The position numbers and the translations under genes are program-made. From Rhizobium sp. FY34 (GTDB taxonomy: Bacteria > Pseudomonadota > Alphaproteobacteria > Rhizobiales > Rhizobiaceae), in contig NZ_STFZ01000036.1 in assembly GCF_005222845.1 (NCBI RefSeq), positions 456,255 through 520,254 of the forward strand: a stretch of DNA of 64,000 nucleotides, given 5' to 3'. The first letter of the stretch is position 1; each line of letters starts with the position of its first letter. The notes beneath the pieces are model-generated. The model saw nothing but the letters and a program-made list of their open reading frames with translations. It made no database searches and was not told where the DNA came from. Shown piece by piece: positions 51,187-59,485 of this stretch.

Positions 51187-52668
51187 ATGACCGACCTGAC
51201 CCGCCTGACCATTGCCGACGCCCGCGACAGATTGAAGGCCCGCGAATTTTCCGCGGTGGAACTGACGACAAGCTATCTCGGCGCAATCGATGCTGCCAAT
51301 GGCGCACTGAACGCCTATGTGGTTGTGACCGCCGACAAGGCGCTCGATATGGCGAAAGCCTCCGACGAACGCTTGGGCGCGGGCAAGGCCGGTGCACTGG
51401 AGGGTATTCCGCTTGGCGTGAAGGACCTGTTTGCCACGGAAGGCGTTCACACGCAGGCAGCAAGCCATGTGCTGGACGGCTTCAAGCCGAAATACGAATC
51501 GACAGTGACGCAGAACCTGTGGAACGAAGGCGCCGTCATGCTGGGCAAACTCAACATGGACGAGTTTGCCATGGGATCTTCCAACGAGAGCTCCTATTAC
51601 GGCCCGGTGGTTAACCCCTGGAAGGCCGAAGGCTCCGACGAGAAACTGGTGCCCGGCGGTTCGTCTGGCGGCTCTGCCGCAGCCGTTGCTGCGTATCTCT
51701 GCGCCGGCGCGACCGCAACCGATACCGGCGGTTCGATCCGCCAGCCGGCCGCCTTTACCGGCACGGTCGGCATCAAGCCCACCTATGGCCGCTGCTCGCG
51801 CTGGGGCATTGCCGCTTACGCCTCCTCGCTGGACCAGGCCGGCCCGATTGCCCGCGATGTGCGCGATGCGGCCATCCTGTTGAAAAGCATGGCAAGCGTC
51901 GATGCCAAGGATACGACCTCTGTCGATCTGCCGGTGCCGGATTACGAAGCCTCGCTCGGCCAGTCGCTCAAGGGCATGAAGATCGGCATTCCGAAGGAAT
52001 ATCGCATCGAAGGCCTGCCGCCTGAAATCGAAAAACTGTGGGCGGAGGGCATGGCCTGGCTGAAGGATGCCGGCGCCGAGATTGTCGATATTTCGCTGCC
52101 GCACACGAAATATGCTCTGCCGGCCTATTATATCGTGGCGCCTGCGGAAGCCTCGTCCAACCTTGCTCGGTATGATGGCGTGCGTTACGGCCTTCGCGTT
52201 GACGGCAAGGATATTGCCGACATGTACGAGAAGACCCGTGCTGCCGGCTTTGGCGAAGAGGTCAAGCGCCGCATCATGGTCGGCACCTATGTGCTCTCGG
52301 CCGGCTATTATGACGCCTATTACCTGAAGGCGCAGAAGGTGCGCACGCTGATCAAGCGCGATTTCGAAACCGTGTTCCACGCCGGTGTCGATGCGATCCT
52401 GGCGCCGATCACCCCGTCATCCGCATTTGCCATCGGTGACAAGGAACTCGCCGCCGATCCGGTCAAAATGTATCTGCAGGACGTTTTCACCATCACCGTC
52501 AACATGGCCGGACTTCCAGGCATCTCGGTGCCGGCCGGCCTCGACGGCAAGGGCCTGCCGCTTGGCCTGCAGCTGATCGGCAAACCGTTTGAGGAAGAAA
52601 CGCTGTTCAAGACGGCCCATGTGATCGAGCAGGCCGCAGGCACGTTTTCGCCGAAGAAGTGGTGGTAA
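51187..52668 (+). CDS. gatA: Aspartyl/glutamyl-tRNA amidotransferase subunit A
   Basis: 493-residue amidase that releases ammonia from glutamine for the GatB kinase/transamidase reaction on misacylated tRNA. The amidase triad is visible: Lys in GVKDLFAT, the cis-Ser in PGGSSGGSAAAV and the nucleophilic Ser in TDTGGSIRQPAAF. Length is standard. A likely terminator lies 21 bp after the stop. Confidence 0.97.
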   Translation: MTDLTRLTIADARDRLKAREFSAVELTTSYLGAIDAANGALNAYVVVTADKALDMAKASDERLGAGKAGALEGIPLGVKDLFATEGVHTQAASHVLDGFKPKYESTVTQNLWNEGAVMLGKLNMDEFAMGSSNESSYYGPVVNPWKAEGSDEKLVPGGSSGGSAAAVAAYLCAGATATDTGGSIRQPAAFTGTVGIKPTYGRCSRWGIAAYASSLDQAGPIARDVRDAAILLKSMASVDAKDTTSVDLPVPDYEASLGQSLKGMKIGIPKEYRIEGLPPEIEKLWAEGMAWLKDAGAEIVDISLPHTKYALPAYYIVAPAEASSNLARYDGVRYGLRVDGKDIADMYEKTRAAGFGEEVKRRIMVGTYVLSAGYYDAYYLKAQKVRTLIKRDFETVFHAGVDAILAPITPSSAFAIGDKELAADPVKMYLQDVFTITVNMAGLPGISVPAGLDGKGLPLGLQLIGKPFEEETLFKTAHVIEQAAGTFSPKKWW

Positions 52669-52689
52669 GCGGGTATGATCCGCACGATG

Positions 52690-52722
52690 GCGACCGCCGG
52701 ATATGGGGCGGTCGCGGGTTCG
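52690..52722 (+). terminator. Probable terminator after gatA
   Basis: Perfect 9-bp stem GCGACCGCC/GGCGGTCGC (52690-52698 with 52707-52715) and an 8-nt loop. The T content after it is modest (GGGTTCGTTTG), so efficiency is uncertain. Confidence 0.5.
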
Positions 52723-52753
52723 TTTGCAAAATGAGACGAGCTTGCGAAGCTGA

Positions 52754-53050
52754 TTACATGCGGGTGGGTGGATACCGCATTTTTTGATGCACAAAGGTTA
52801 GGATATCCAGATCAGTGTCTGAAACCAATCTGTAGACGATCGTGTAAGGCAAGCCGGGAATAGGGAACTCGCGCGTATCGGTGACGCTGCCTTGTCGTCC
52901 AAGAACTGGGTAGCTTTCGAGAAGCAGAGTCACTTGCCTAATTCTGGACACGATCCTGTCGGCCATCGCGTCATCCGTCGCTGCGATATAGCTGTGGATG
53001 TCGATAAGATCCGCCAGTGCCTGCGGCGTGAACCTAACGTTCAAAGCCAA
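52754..53050 (-). CDS. ParE/RelE-superfamily toxin
   Basis: About 98 residues. VRFTPQALADLIDIHSYIA at the N-terminus and LPYTIVYRLVSDTDLDILTF near the end are typical of ParE-type toxins, which act on gyrase or on mRNA. No ATG fits: the frame passes TTG codons at 53050 and 53044, and the first is the assumed start. It overlaps the end of the antitoxin gene by about 17 bp, giving coupled translation. The only upstream ATG (53143) would overlap the antitoxin by about 110 bp. Confidence 0.8.
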   Translation of the reverse strand: MALNVRFTPQALADLIDIHSYIAATDDAMADRIVSRIRQVTLLLESYPVLGRQGSVTDTREFPIPGLPYTIVYRLVSDTDLDILTFVHQKMRYPPTRM

Positions 53051-53219
53051 AGTGCTCCCACACGTCTGACGCGGGAACCATGACTGAGCGATCACTGGCC
53101 TGCTTGACTGCTGCCTTGACCTTTGCGTCTTTCCAAGCGGCATGATCGACCTCGGACGTCACGTCGTCTGCCGGGCCGAGTGGTTGGTTTTCGTGCTCTT
53201 TGGTTTTCAAGTGATCCAT
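53034..53219 (-). CDS. Antitoxin of the ParE-type pair
   Basis: 61 residues, highly charged, starting MDHLKTKEHENQPLG. A C-terminal part KVKAAVKQASDRSVMVPASD is followed by VWEHFGFER. Size, charge and position directly before a ParE-type toxin identify it as the antitoxin. The family is uncertain; it is not an obvious ribbon-helix-helix ParD. It would neutralise the toxin and may repress the operon. Confidence 0.7.
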   Translation of the reverse strand: MDHLKTKEHENQPLGPADDVTSEVDHAAWKDAKVKAAVKQASDRSVMVPASDVWEHFGFER

Positions 53220-53457
53220 AGCCAATATGGTAGCGCGCTTCACGCCGTTGGCCAAGATATGTCCCCGCCGATTTCCGCAGATCACAAGTTCCGCATGATT
53301 GCGTATGAAGATCACCGCAACCCTTCGGACATGAATGCGGATGCTGCACCTGCGAAATCCATGAAATGGAACGATGGATCAACCAGTTATCGCAATGTTT
53401 TGCTTGGAATTGACAGCGTGTGATGTTTTACTTGATCCACCACTTCCAGGGGTTGCC

Positions 53458-53967
53458 ATGCAGACCATACGCAATGCCCGTCAGGACGAAGCCGAAATTC
53501 TGACCGACATTGGCCTCAAGGCCTGGGCGCAGGCCATGGGTCCCATCGGCGGCAGCGAAGAACTGCGCGACAATGCACTCTCAGCCTTTTCCAATTTCAC
53601 CCAGGCCTCCTGGCTGACGATCACCGTTGTCGAGGTGGGCGGTGGCGTTGTCGGTTGGGCGGCGCGCGAAGGTCTGGATGAGATGATCACCGACTTCTGG
53701 ATCGATCCGGCCTATCAGCGCCAAGGCCACGGCACGGCATTGCTCAGCGAATTGGAAGGCGAGATCCTGCATCAGGGGTTTCTTTCGGCAAAACTCGAAA
53801 CCCATGCGCACAACACCGATGCGGTGAATTTTTTCGAGAAGAATGGCTATTCCGTCAACTGGCTGTCGGTTGCCTATGCGCCGAAGCTTGACCAGGACGT
53901 CCAGTCCGTCGGCATGTCAAAGCAATTGGCCATGCCGGAGACGACCGGCTACGGCCGCGAATTCTGA
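53458..53967 (+). CDS. GNAT family N-acetyltransferase
   Basis: 169 residues. The acetyl-CoA loop appears as DPAYQRQGHGTALLSELEG, and KLETHAHNTDAVNFFEKNGY is the typical C-terminal strand-helix. The substrate is unknown. ATG 53458 (MQTIRNARQDEAE) begins the conserved fold; the frame is open 84 bp upstream without family-like sequence. It precedes gatB by 93 bp. Confidence 0.9.
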   Translation: MQTIRNARQDEAEILTDIGLKAWAQAMGPIGGSEELRDNALSAFSNFTQASWLTITVVEVGGGVVGWAAREGLDEMITDFWIDPAYQRQGHGTALLSELEGEILHQGFLSAKLETHAHNTDAVNFFEKNGYSVNWLSVAYAPKLDQDVQSVGMSKQLAMPETTGYGREF

Positions 53968-54060
53968 AGCACTGCGCCGCAGCGGTCGCAAAGCTTGCAC
54001 CCTTGCGCCATTTGCTCTACCTGAAAAGTACCCAATCAGACCGCATGAAGAGCTTTTTCC

Positions 54061-55563
54061 ATGACCCTTGTCGATGTCCGCACGCCTGATCCGAAACGCT
54101 TCATTGCCGGCGCCACCGGCGACTGGGAAGTCATCATCGGCATGGAGGTGCATGCGCAGGTCCTGTCGAAATCCAAGCTGTTTTCCGGCGCTTCCACCGA
54201 GTTCGGCAAGGCGCCGAATTCCAATGTCTCGCTGGTCGATGCCGCCATGCCCGGCATGCTGCCGGTGATCAACGAGGAATGCGTGGCGCAGGCTGTGCGC
54301 ACCGGTCTCGGCCTCAAGGCGCAGATCAACAAGCGCTCGATCTTTGACCGCAAGAACTATTTCTATCCAGATTCGCCGCAGGCCTATCAGATATCCCAGT
54401 TCAAGGACCCGATCGTCGGCGAAGGCCAGATCGTCATTTCGCTTGGACCGGACCGCCAGGGCAATTTCGAGGATATCGAGATCGGCATCGAGCGCCTGCA
54501 TCTGGAACAGGATGCCGGCAAGTTGATGCATGATCAGCATCCCACCATGTCCTTTGTCGATTTGAACCGTTGCGGCGTGCCGCTGATGGAAATCGTTTCC
54601 AAGCCCGACATGCGCTCTTCGGATGAGGCGAAAGCCTATATGACGAAGCTTCGCTCCATCGTGCGCTATCTCGGCACCTGCGATGGCAATATGGACGAGG
54701 GCTCGATGCGCGCCGACGTCAACGTCTCGGTCCGCCGTCCGGGCGAAGGTTTTGGCACGCGCTGTGAGATCAAGAACGTCAATTCCATCCGCTTCATCGG
54801 CCAGGCTATCGAATATGAAGCACGCCGCCAGATCGCCATTCTGGAAGATGGCGGTTCCATTGAGCAGGAAACCCGCCTGTTCGACGCCGGGAAGGGTGAA
54901 ACACGCTCCATGCGTTCCAAGGAAGATGCGCATGATTATCGCTATTTCCCCGATCCGGATCTTCTGCCGCTGGAATTCGACGATGCCTTCATCGAGGAGA
55001 TGAAGAAGGACCTGCCGGAACTGCCTGACGACAAGAAGGCGCGTTTCGTCAAGGAACTGGGCCTCTCGGTTTACGACGCCTCGGTCATCGTGTCGGAAAA
55101 GGCGATTGCCGATTATTTCGAGGCCGTGACGGCCGGTCGCGATGGAAAGATCGCGGCAAACTGGGTGATCAACGACCTGCTGGGTGCCTTGAACAAAGCC
55201 GGTAAAAGCATTGAACAAACACCGGTTTCTCCCGTTCAGCTGGGCGGTATTATCGATCTGATCAAGTCGGAAACCATTTCCGGCAAGATCGCCAAGGACC
55301 TGTTCGAAATCGTCTTTACCGAAGGCGGCGACCCGGCAGACATTGTTGAAGCGCGTGGCATGAAACAGGTCACGGACACGGGCGCCATCGAAAAAGCCGT
55401 GGATGAGATCATTGCTGCCAATCCCGATCAGGTGGCCAAGGTTCTGGCCAAGCCGACGCTCGCCGGCTGGTTCGTCGGACAGGTGATGAAGGCAACCGGT
55501 GGCAAGGCCAATCCCCAGGCCGTGCAGGCGCTGGTGAAGGCCAAGCTTGGTCTCGAGGACTGA
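54061..55563 (+). CDS. gatB: Aspartyl/glutamyl-tRNA amidotransferase subunit B
   Basis: 500-residue subunit that activates Glu-tRNA-Gln or Asp-tRNA-Asn and transfers ammonia from GatA. Conserved segments include WEVIIGMEVHAQVLSKSKLF, RKNYFYPDSPQAYQISQ, RCGVPLMEIVSKPDM and MRSKEDAHDYRYFPDPDL. The C-terminal YqeY-like tail domain (after about residue 350) is present. Confidence 0.97.
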   Translation: MTLVDVRTPDPKRFIAGATGDWEVIIGMEVHAQVLSKSKLFSGASTEFGKAPNSNVSLVDAAMPGMLPVINEECVAQAVRTGLGLKAQINKRSIFDRKNYFYPDSPQAYQISQFKDPIVGEGQIVISLGPDRQGNFEDIEIGIERLHLEQDAGKLMHDQHPTMSFVDLNRCGVPLMEIVSKPDMRSSDEAKAYMTKLRSIVRYLGTCDGNMDEGSMRADVNVSVRRPGEGFGTRCEIKNVNSIRFIGQAIEYEARRQIAILEDGGSIEQETRLFDAGKGETRSMRSKEDAHDYRYFPDPDLLPLEFDDAFIEEMKKDLPELPDDKKARFVKELGLSVYDASVIVSEKAIADYFEAVTAGRDGKIAANWVINDLLGALNKAGKSIEQTPVSPVQLGGIIDLIKSETISGKIAKDLFEIVFTEGGDPADIVEARGMKQVTDTGAIEKAVDEIIAANPDQVAKVLAKPTLAGWFVGQVMKATGGKANPQAVQALVKAKLGLED

Positions 55564-55635
55564 CAAGGACCTTGTTCGTCAATGAGCACCGGTCCGCGCC
55601 TTGCGCGTGGCCGGTGCCGTCGTTTGAGGAGGACT

Positions 55636-56145
55636 ATGAACATGGTGTTTTTCGTGCGCACCGCCAGCGAACGCGATGTCGAAGCCATCCGCGAATTGCT
55701 GGCCGAGACCTGGCATGCCACCTATGATGATATTTACGGCGTCGAGAAGGTGAACGGCATCGTCGCGACCTGGCATTCAGCCGCGGCGATCAAGGCGAGC
55801 ATCGGCAAGCGGAATGGAGAGTTTCTGGTGGCCGATGACGGGCGCATGCTGGGCGGTATCGGTTTTGCCGCCATGTCGCCAAGCCTGACGAAGACCGCCA
55901 TCCTGCACCAGCTCTATGTCCATCCGACCTGCCAGAAGCTCGGCATAGGCCGCGATATTTTTGCGGAACTGGAAACCTGCTTTCCGGATGCCGAAATCAT
56001 GCGCCTGGAAGTGGAGCCGAAAAACCAGCGCGCCATCAATTTTTATGGCCGCCTCGGCTTTGTCGAGGTCGATCGCACGCAAAACTGCGGCGGTGTGGCA
56101 AGCGGCATTGAAGCCATTATCATGGAAAAGCCGCTTGCCGTCTGA
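55636..56145 (+). CDS. GNAT family N-acetyltransferase
   Basis: 169 residues. The N-terminus FFVRTASERDVEAIRELL, the central HQLYVHPTCQKLGIGRDI and the C-terminal VEPKNQRAINFYGRLGF mark the GNAT fold with its acetyl-CoA loop. ATG 55636 lies behind GAGGAGGACT, a strong ribosome binding site. It follows gatB in the same direction; the substrate is unknown. Confidence 0.9.
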   Translation: MNMVFFVRTASERDVEAIRELLAETWHATYDDIYGVEKVNGIVATWHSAAAIKASIGKRNGEFLVADDGRMLGGIGFAAMSPSLTKTAILHQLYVHPTCQKLGIGRDIFAELETCFPDAEIMRLEVEPKNQRAINFYGRLGFVEVDRTQNCGGVASGIEAIIMEKPLAV

Positions 56146-56190
56146 AGAATAGGCGCAAAGTCAGCCTTTCTTGTGTCTGCCAGGTCTGGG

Positions 56191-57036
56191 CTATGCCTTG
56201 GCCGGCACGCGGGCGGAGGCGGGGGTATGGGCAGACGACTGGCGGATCATCCGGCCGCCGATAAACAACACCATCAGCGTCACGAACCAGGCGACCAGCT
56301 GGATGCCCAAAGGCTGGGCTGTGTAGCCGAAGAGTGCGGTTGCGGCGCGTCCAGCAAGGCTTCCATCGGACAGCAGCCAGCTTGTGTTCCAGATCGCATA
56401 GCCCCAGGCAGGCAGGATATCGTCGCGCGCCAGAAGCGCGGCAGCCTGTCCCGCCATGCCTGCGGCGAGAAGGGCCACGAGCCCAGAGGTGACCGAAAAC
56501 AGGAAGCGCAGGGGGATGGCGAGCAGCCCCCGGTAGATGAGGAGGGAGAGAGCCGCCCCGCCCAGAATGCCGAGGACGCCGCCCAGCAGCATTTCCCCAA
56601 GGCCGATCTCTGCCGAAATCGCAATACCATAGAGGAATAGCACGACTTCGCTTCCTTCGCGCAGCACGGCGATGCCAATCACCACGGCCATCGCCAACAT
56701 CGAACGATCGCCATTGGCCACTTCGGCGCCCAGTGCCTTCATCTCCTGCGCCATCTGGCGGCCATGGCTTGCCATCCAAAGATTGTGCCAGGCGAGCATG
56801 GTGACGGCGATGCACAGGATTGCGGCATTGAAGACTTCCTGTCCATTGCCGGCAAATGCCTCCTCCAACGTGCCGGCAAACAGTGCCACGACGATGGCGC
56901 CTGCAATGCCGCCCGCAATGCCGCCAAGCACCCAGCGGGAGCGACCTGCGATCCCTCTTGTGGCGGCCAGAACAATGCCGACGATCAGTCCGGCTTCCAT
57001 CATTTCGCGAAAAACGATCAGCAGGCTTGCCAGCAT
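56191..57036 (-). CDS. FTR1 family iron permease
   Basis: 281-residue membrane permease with about seven helices. The iron-binding REXXE motifs are present twice: REMME at residues 10-14 and REGSE near residue 127. These mark the FTR1/EfeU family of ferrous or ferric iron importers. ATG 57036 (MLASLLIVF) is the homologous start. It lies 4 bp after the cupredoxin gene, as in Ftr-type bacterial iron systems, but no P19-type or EfeB-type partner is in view. Confidence 0.92.
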   Translation of the reverse strand: MLASLLIVFREMMEAGLIVGIVLAATRGIAGRSRWVLGGIAGGIAGAIVVALFAGTLEEAFAGNGQEVFNAAILCIAVTMLAWHNLWMASHGRQMAQEMKALGAEVANGDRSMLAMAVVIGIAVLREGSEVVLFLYGIAISAEIGLGEMLLGGVLGILGGAALSLLIYRGLLAIPLRFLFSVTSGLVALLAAGMAGQAAALLARDDILPAWGYAIWNTSWLLSDGSLAGRAATALFGYTAQPLGIQLVAWFVTLMVLFIGGRMIRQSSAHTPASARVPAKA

Positions 57037-57040
57037 GGTT

Positions 57041-57406
57041 CTATTCCTTCGGTGCGACGGCGGTGACGGTTCCTGTCGCTTCCGGATGGTAATCGTCGAA
57101 GAACTTGTAGGTGCCCGGCTCCAATGGCCCCGCATGCGCCGTGACATGCCCCTGACCGACGACGACTTTCTCGAATTTCATCTCGGTGCTTTCAAATTCG
57201 CCGGTCGTGGCGTCCTTGTTCGTCACCTCGATCAGGAAGCGGCTATTGGCCGGCACCTCCAGATGCGAGGGTAGGAAAGTGTGGTCCTCCAGCGTCAGGT
57301 GATAGGTGGGAAGTGCATCCGCCCAACTGCTGCCGGCAGGTACAATAAGGCAGGCAGCCAGGAGCAGGAGCGACAGGGAGGGGCGTTGAAGAATGCCATC
57401 ACGCAT
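57041..57406 (-). CDS. Exported cupredoxin-domain protein (FtrB/EfeO-N type)
   Basis: 121 residues. A signal peptide (about 1-30, LLLLAACLIVPAGSSWA) is followed by a cupredoxin-like domain: HTFLPSHLEVPANSRFLIEV and PGTYKFFDDYHPEATGT. It lacks the cysteine ligand of blue copper sites, as do the cupredoxin partners of FTR1 permeases. It probably handles iron or copper in the periplasm for the permease that follows. No Irr or RirA site was convincing upstream. Confidence 0.87.
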   Translation of the reverse strand: MRDGILQRPSLSLLLLAACLIVPAGSSWADALPTYHLTLEDHTFLPSHLEVPANSRFLIEVTNKDATTGEFESTEMKFEKVVVGQGHVTAHAGPLEPGTYKFFDDYHPEATGTVTAVAPKE

Positions 57407-57659
57407 GGTTTCGTCCGTTCCAGATGATCAATGGGGAACCGCAAGGATATTCGACGGTTGAGCTGAAGGTGTCGGTCCGCGCAACCGACCGGCTCAGACC
57501 AAACATGACTGCCCTGTTCATGTTAGAAATGTGGCGAAGATGGGAACCTTTCCAAGATGTAATGTTGGTGTCGCTTTTGCCTGCTACGGCGCGGGTGGCG
57601 CCCTCGGTCCCGGTGCGATAATGTAATCATCTATCATAATGTACGCAGGAGACATGCCG

Positions 57660-58127
57660 ATGACGCAAGGATCGGTCATCATTCGAAAGGCGAAGGAAGA
57701 GGATCTGCCGCAGTTGATCCATCTTTTCGCGCAGGACACTGTCAGCGCCCATGGCGATACGACGGAACCGGAGGCTCTCGAGGATTATCTGCGGGCCTTT
57801 CACGCTATCGATCAGGCGCCGCAGGAACAGTTGTTTGTGGCAGAGCAGGGCGGCGAGATCCTTGCCACCTATCAGATGACGTTCCTGCGCACGCTGCGCG
57901 GGCGCGGCGCAATGGATGCCCAGGTGGAAGCGGTGCATACGCGTGCCGACATGCGCGGCAAGGGCATAGGCGCGGCTCTGATGGCGCATGCGCAGCAGGA
58001 GGCCAGACGGCGCGATTGTCGCCTGCTGCAACTGACATCCAATGCAGCACGCACCGAGGCCCATCGATTCTATGAACGAGAGGGGTTTACGCGCAGCCAT
58101 GTCGGCTTCAAGATGCGGCTCAAATAA
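57660..58127 (+). CDS. GNAT family N-acetyltransferase
   Basis: 155 residues. IIRKAKEEDLPQLIHLFAQD begins the fold. AVHTRADMRGKGIGAALMAH is the acetyl-CoA loop, and LTSNAARTEAHRFYEREGF the final element. ATG 57660 has AGGAG 8 nt upstream. Earlier in-frame ATG codons at 57639 and 57654 sit on or too close to that site. Substrate unknown. Confidence 0.9.
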   Translation: MTQGSVIIRKAKEEDLPQLIHLFAQDTVSAHGDTTEPEALEDYLRAFHAIDQAPQEQLFVAEQGGEILATYQMTFLRTLRGRGAMDAQVEAVHTRADMRGKGIGAALMAHAQQEARRRDCRLLQLTSNAARTEAHRFYEREGFTRSHVGFKMRLK

Positions 58128-58226
58128 GAGTGGGCTGTTGCCGAACCACTGGACATAGACGGCCCAAGATTGCATAAGCGGAGCAAGGAAACATTCCTTG
58201 TCTCTCGCGAGGACGTTGGAAAAAGC

Positions 58227-58625
58227 ATGAAAAATCTCCTCCTGCAAATCTTCACCTGGTGGAATGGCCAGACCATGGGCACCCGCTTCTTTACCTGGCG
58301 CAAAGGCACGCGCGTCGGCGAGGATCAATTCGGCAATGTCTATTACGAAGGCCCGATGGCATCCTATGGCCTGCAGCGCCGCTGGGTGATCTACAAGGGC
58401 TATGCGGAAGCTTCCGCCATCCCGCCCGGCTGGCATGGCTGGATGCATCACCGCACCGACACGCCTCCGACCAAGGAAACCTATGTCGAGCGTGACTGGC
58501 AGAAGCCGCATGTGCAGAACATGACAGGCACGCCACAGGCCTACCGCCCGCAGGGTTCGCTCGATGCCACAGGTGATCGTGCACGCGTCACCGGCGACTA
58601 TGACGCTTGGACGCCCGGCTCCTGA
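58227..58625 (+). CDS. NADH:ubiquinone oxidoreductase accessory subunit, NDUFA12 type
   Basis: 132 residues homologous to mitochondrial NDUFA12 (B17.2), a supernumerary complex I subunit found in alphaproteobacteria but not in E. coli. Diagnostic segments are GTRFFTWRKGTRVGEDQFGN, YYEGPMASYGLQRRWVIYKG and PPGWHGWMHHRTDTPPT. It binds the peripheral arm. ATG 58227 begins MKNLLLQIFTWWNG, the family start. It is unlinked to the nuo operon in this window (about 43 kb away) and stands before the DUF2155 gene. Confidence 0.95.
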   Translation: MKNLLLQIFTWWNGQTMGTRFFTWRKGTRVGEDQFGNVYYEGPMASYGLQRRWVIYKGYAEASAIPPGWHGWMHHRTDTPPTKETYVERDWQKPHVQNMTGTPQAYRPQGSLDATGDRARVTGDYDAWTPGS

Positions 58626-58670
58626 ACCTTCCTTCTCCGTGTTAGCGCCATAATTGCCGTCTAACGCGCA

Positions 58671-58702
58671 CTGGCCCCCTTTTGTCCGGTGGGGCCAGTT
58701 TC
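58671..58702 (+). terminator. Terminator-like hairpin between the NDUFA12-type and DUF2155 genes
   Basis: Perfect 9-bp stem ACTGGCCCC/GGGGCCAGT with an 11-nt loop followed by TTTC. It could end or attenuate transcription before the DUF2155 gene. Confidence 0.5.
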
Positions 58703-58722
58703 AGATTGTGGTGATATCGCTG

Positions 58723-59133
58723 ATGCGAAACGCTTGCCTCCGCCCGCTTTTCCTCGGTCTCGCTCTTGGCGCGACGGCGCTTGTGCTGCCCGCCTCTGCG
58801 GCCCGTCTTGAAAATCCCGTGGCGGAGTTCTCCGGTATCGACAAGATCACCGGCCGTATCACCAGCTTCGATGTCTATGTGAATGAAACGGTGCAATATG
58901 GCGCGCTGCAGGTGACGCCGAAAGTGTGCTATTCGCGCGATGACACCGAAGCGCAGCGCATCGATTCCTTCGTTGAAGTCGACGAGATCACGCTCGACCG
59001 CAAGATCCGCCGCATCTTTACCGGCTGGATGTTTGCCGATAGCCCAGGTCTCAACGCCGTCGAACACCCGATCTATGACGTGTGGCTGACCGGCTGCAAG
59101 CAGAAATCCGACGTGCCGGCGCCAGCACGGTAA
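58723..59133 (+). CDS. DUF2155 domain-containing exported protein
   Basis: 136 residues. A signal peptide (about 1-27, LGLALGATALVLPASAA) is followed by a DUF2155 domain with KITGRITSFDVYVNETVQYG and RRIFTGWMFADSPGLNAVEH. Two cysteines (VCYSR and TGCKQ) may pair. The family is periplasmic, of unknown function, and is usually beside NDUFA12 and aat in alphaproteobacteria, as here. Confidence 0.9.
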   Translation: MRNACLRPLFLGLALGATALVLPASAARLENPVAEFSGIDKITGRITSFDVYVNETVQYGALQVTPKVCYSRDDTEAQRIDSFVEVDEITLDRKIRRIFTGWMFADSPGLNAVEHPIYDVWLTGCKQKSDVPAPAR

Positions 59134-59226
59134 AGCTCCCGATTGCTTATCTCCGGATCTTCTACATCCTCACTTGACTTGCAAGACGATGAAGAACATC
59201 TAGGGAACATATAGGAGTCGTTCACC

Positions 59227-59466
59227 ATGTCGCTTGCTGAAAAGTTCATCGTTCTGCCGTTCAAGAAGAACCGTGGCAATATTGTACCAGGCGAAATGCG
59301 CCAGGCCTCCAGCGCGGCTGCCGCCGAAAAGATCGCCACTGCCATGTCCGCCCGCCATATCGGCGTTGCAGCCTATTCCGTCCAGGTGGATGAGGAGAGC
59401 GGCGACATGTCGAGCCCGAAGCTGATCATCGGTTTTGGCGAGACGGCGGATTTGACGACAAGCTGA
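59227..59466 (+). CDS. Small conserved hypothetical protein
   Basis: 79 residues, soluble, starting MSLAEKFIVLPFKKNRGNI. An AAAAEKIATAMSARHIGVAA helix follows, and a strand-rich end. I do not recognise a named family. ATG 59227 has AGGAG in the right position. It is convergent with aat, 19 bp apart. Confidence 0.75.
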   Translation: MSLAEKFIVLPFKKNRGNIVPGEMRQASSAAAAEKIATAMSARHIGVAAYSVQVDEESGDMSSPKLIIGFGETADLTTS

Positions 59467-59485
59467 CGGACGGCCGTCTAAGCCT

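Noticed and set aside
53917..55566. 549-codon open frame antisense to gatB
   Set aside because: No family resemblance; gatB on the other strand is certain.
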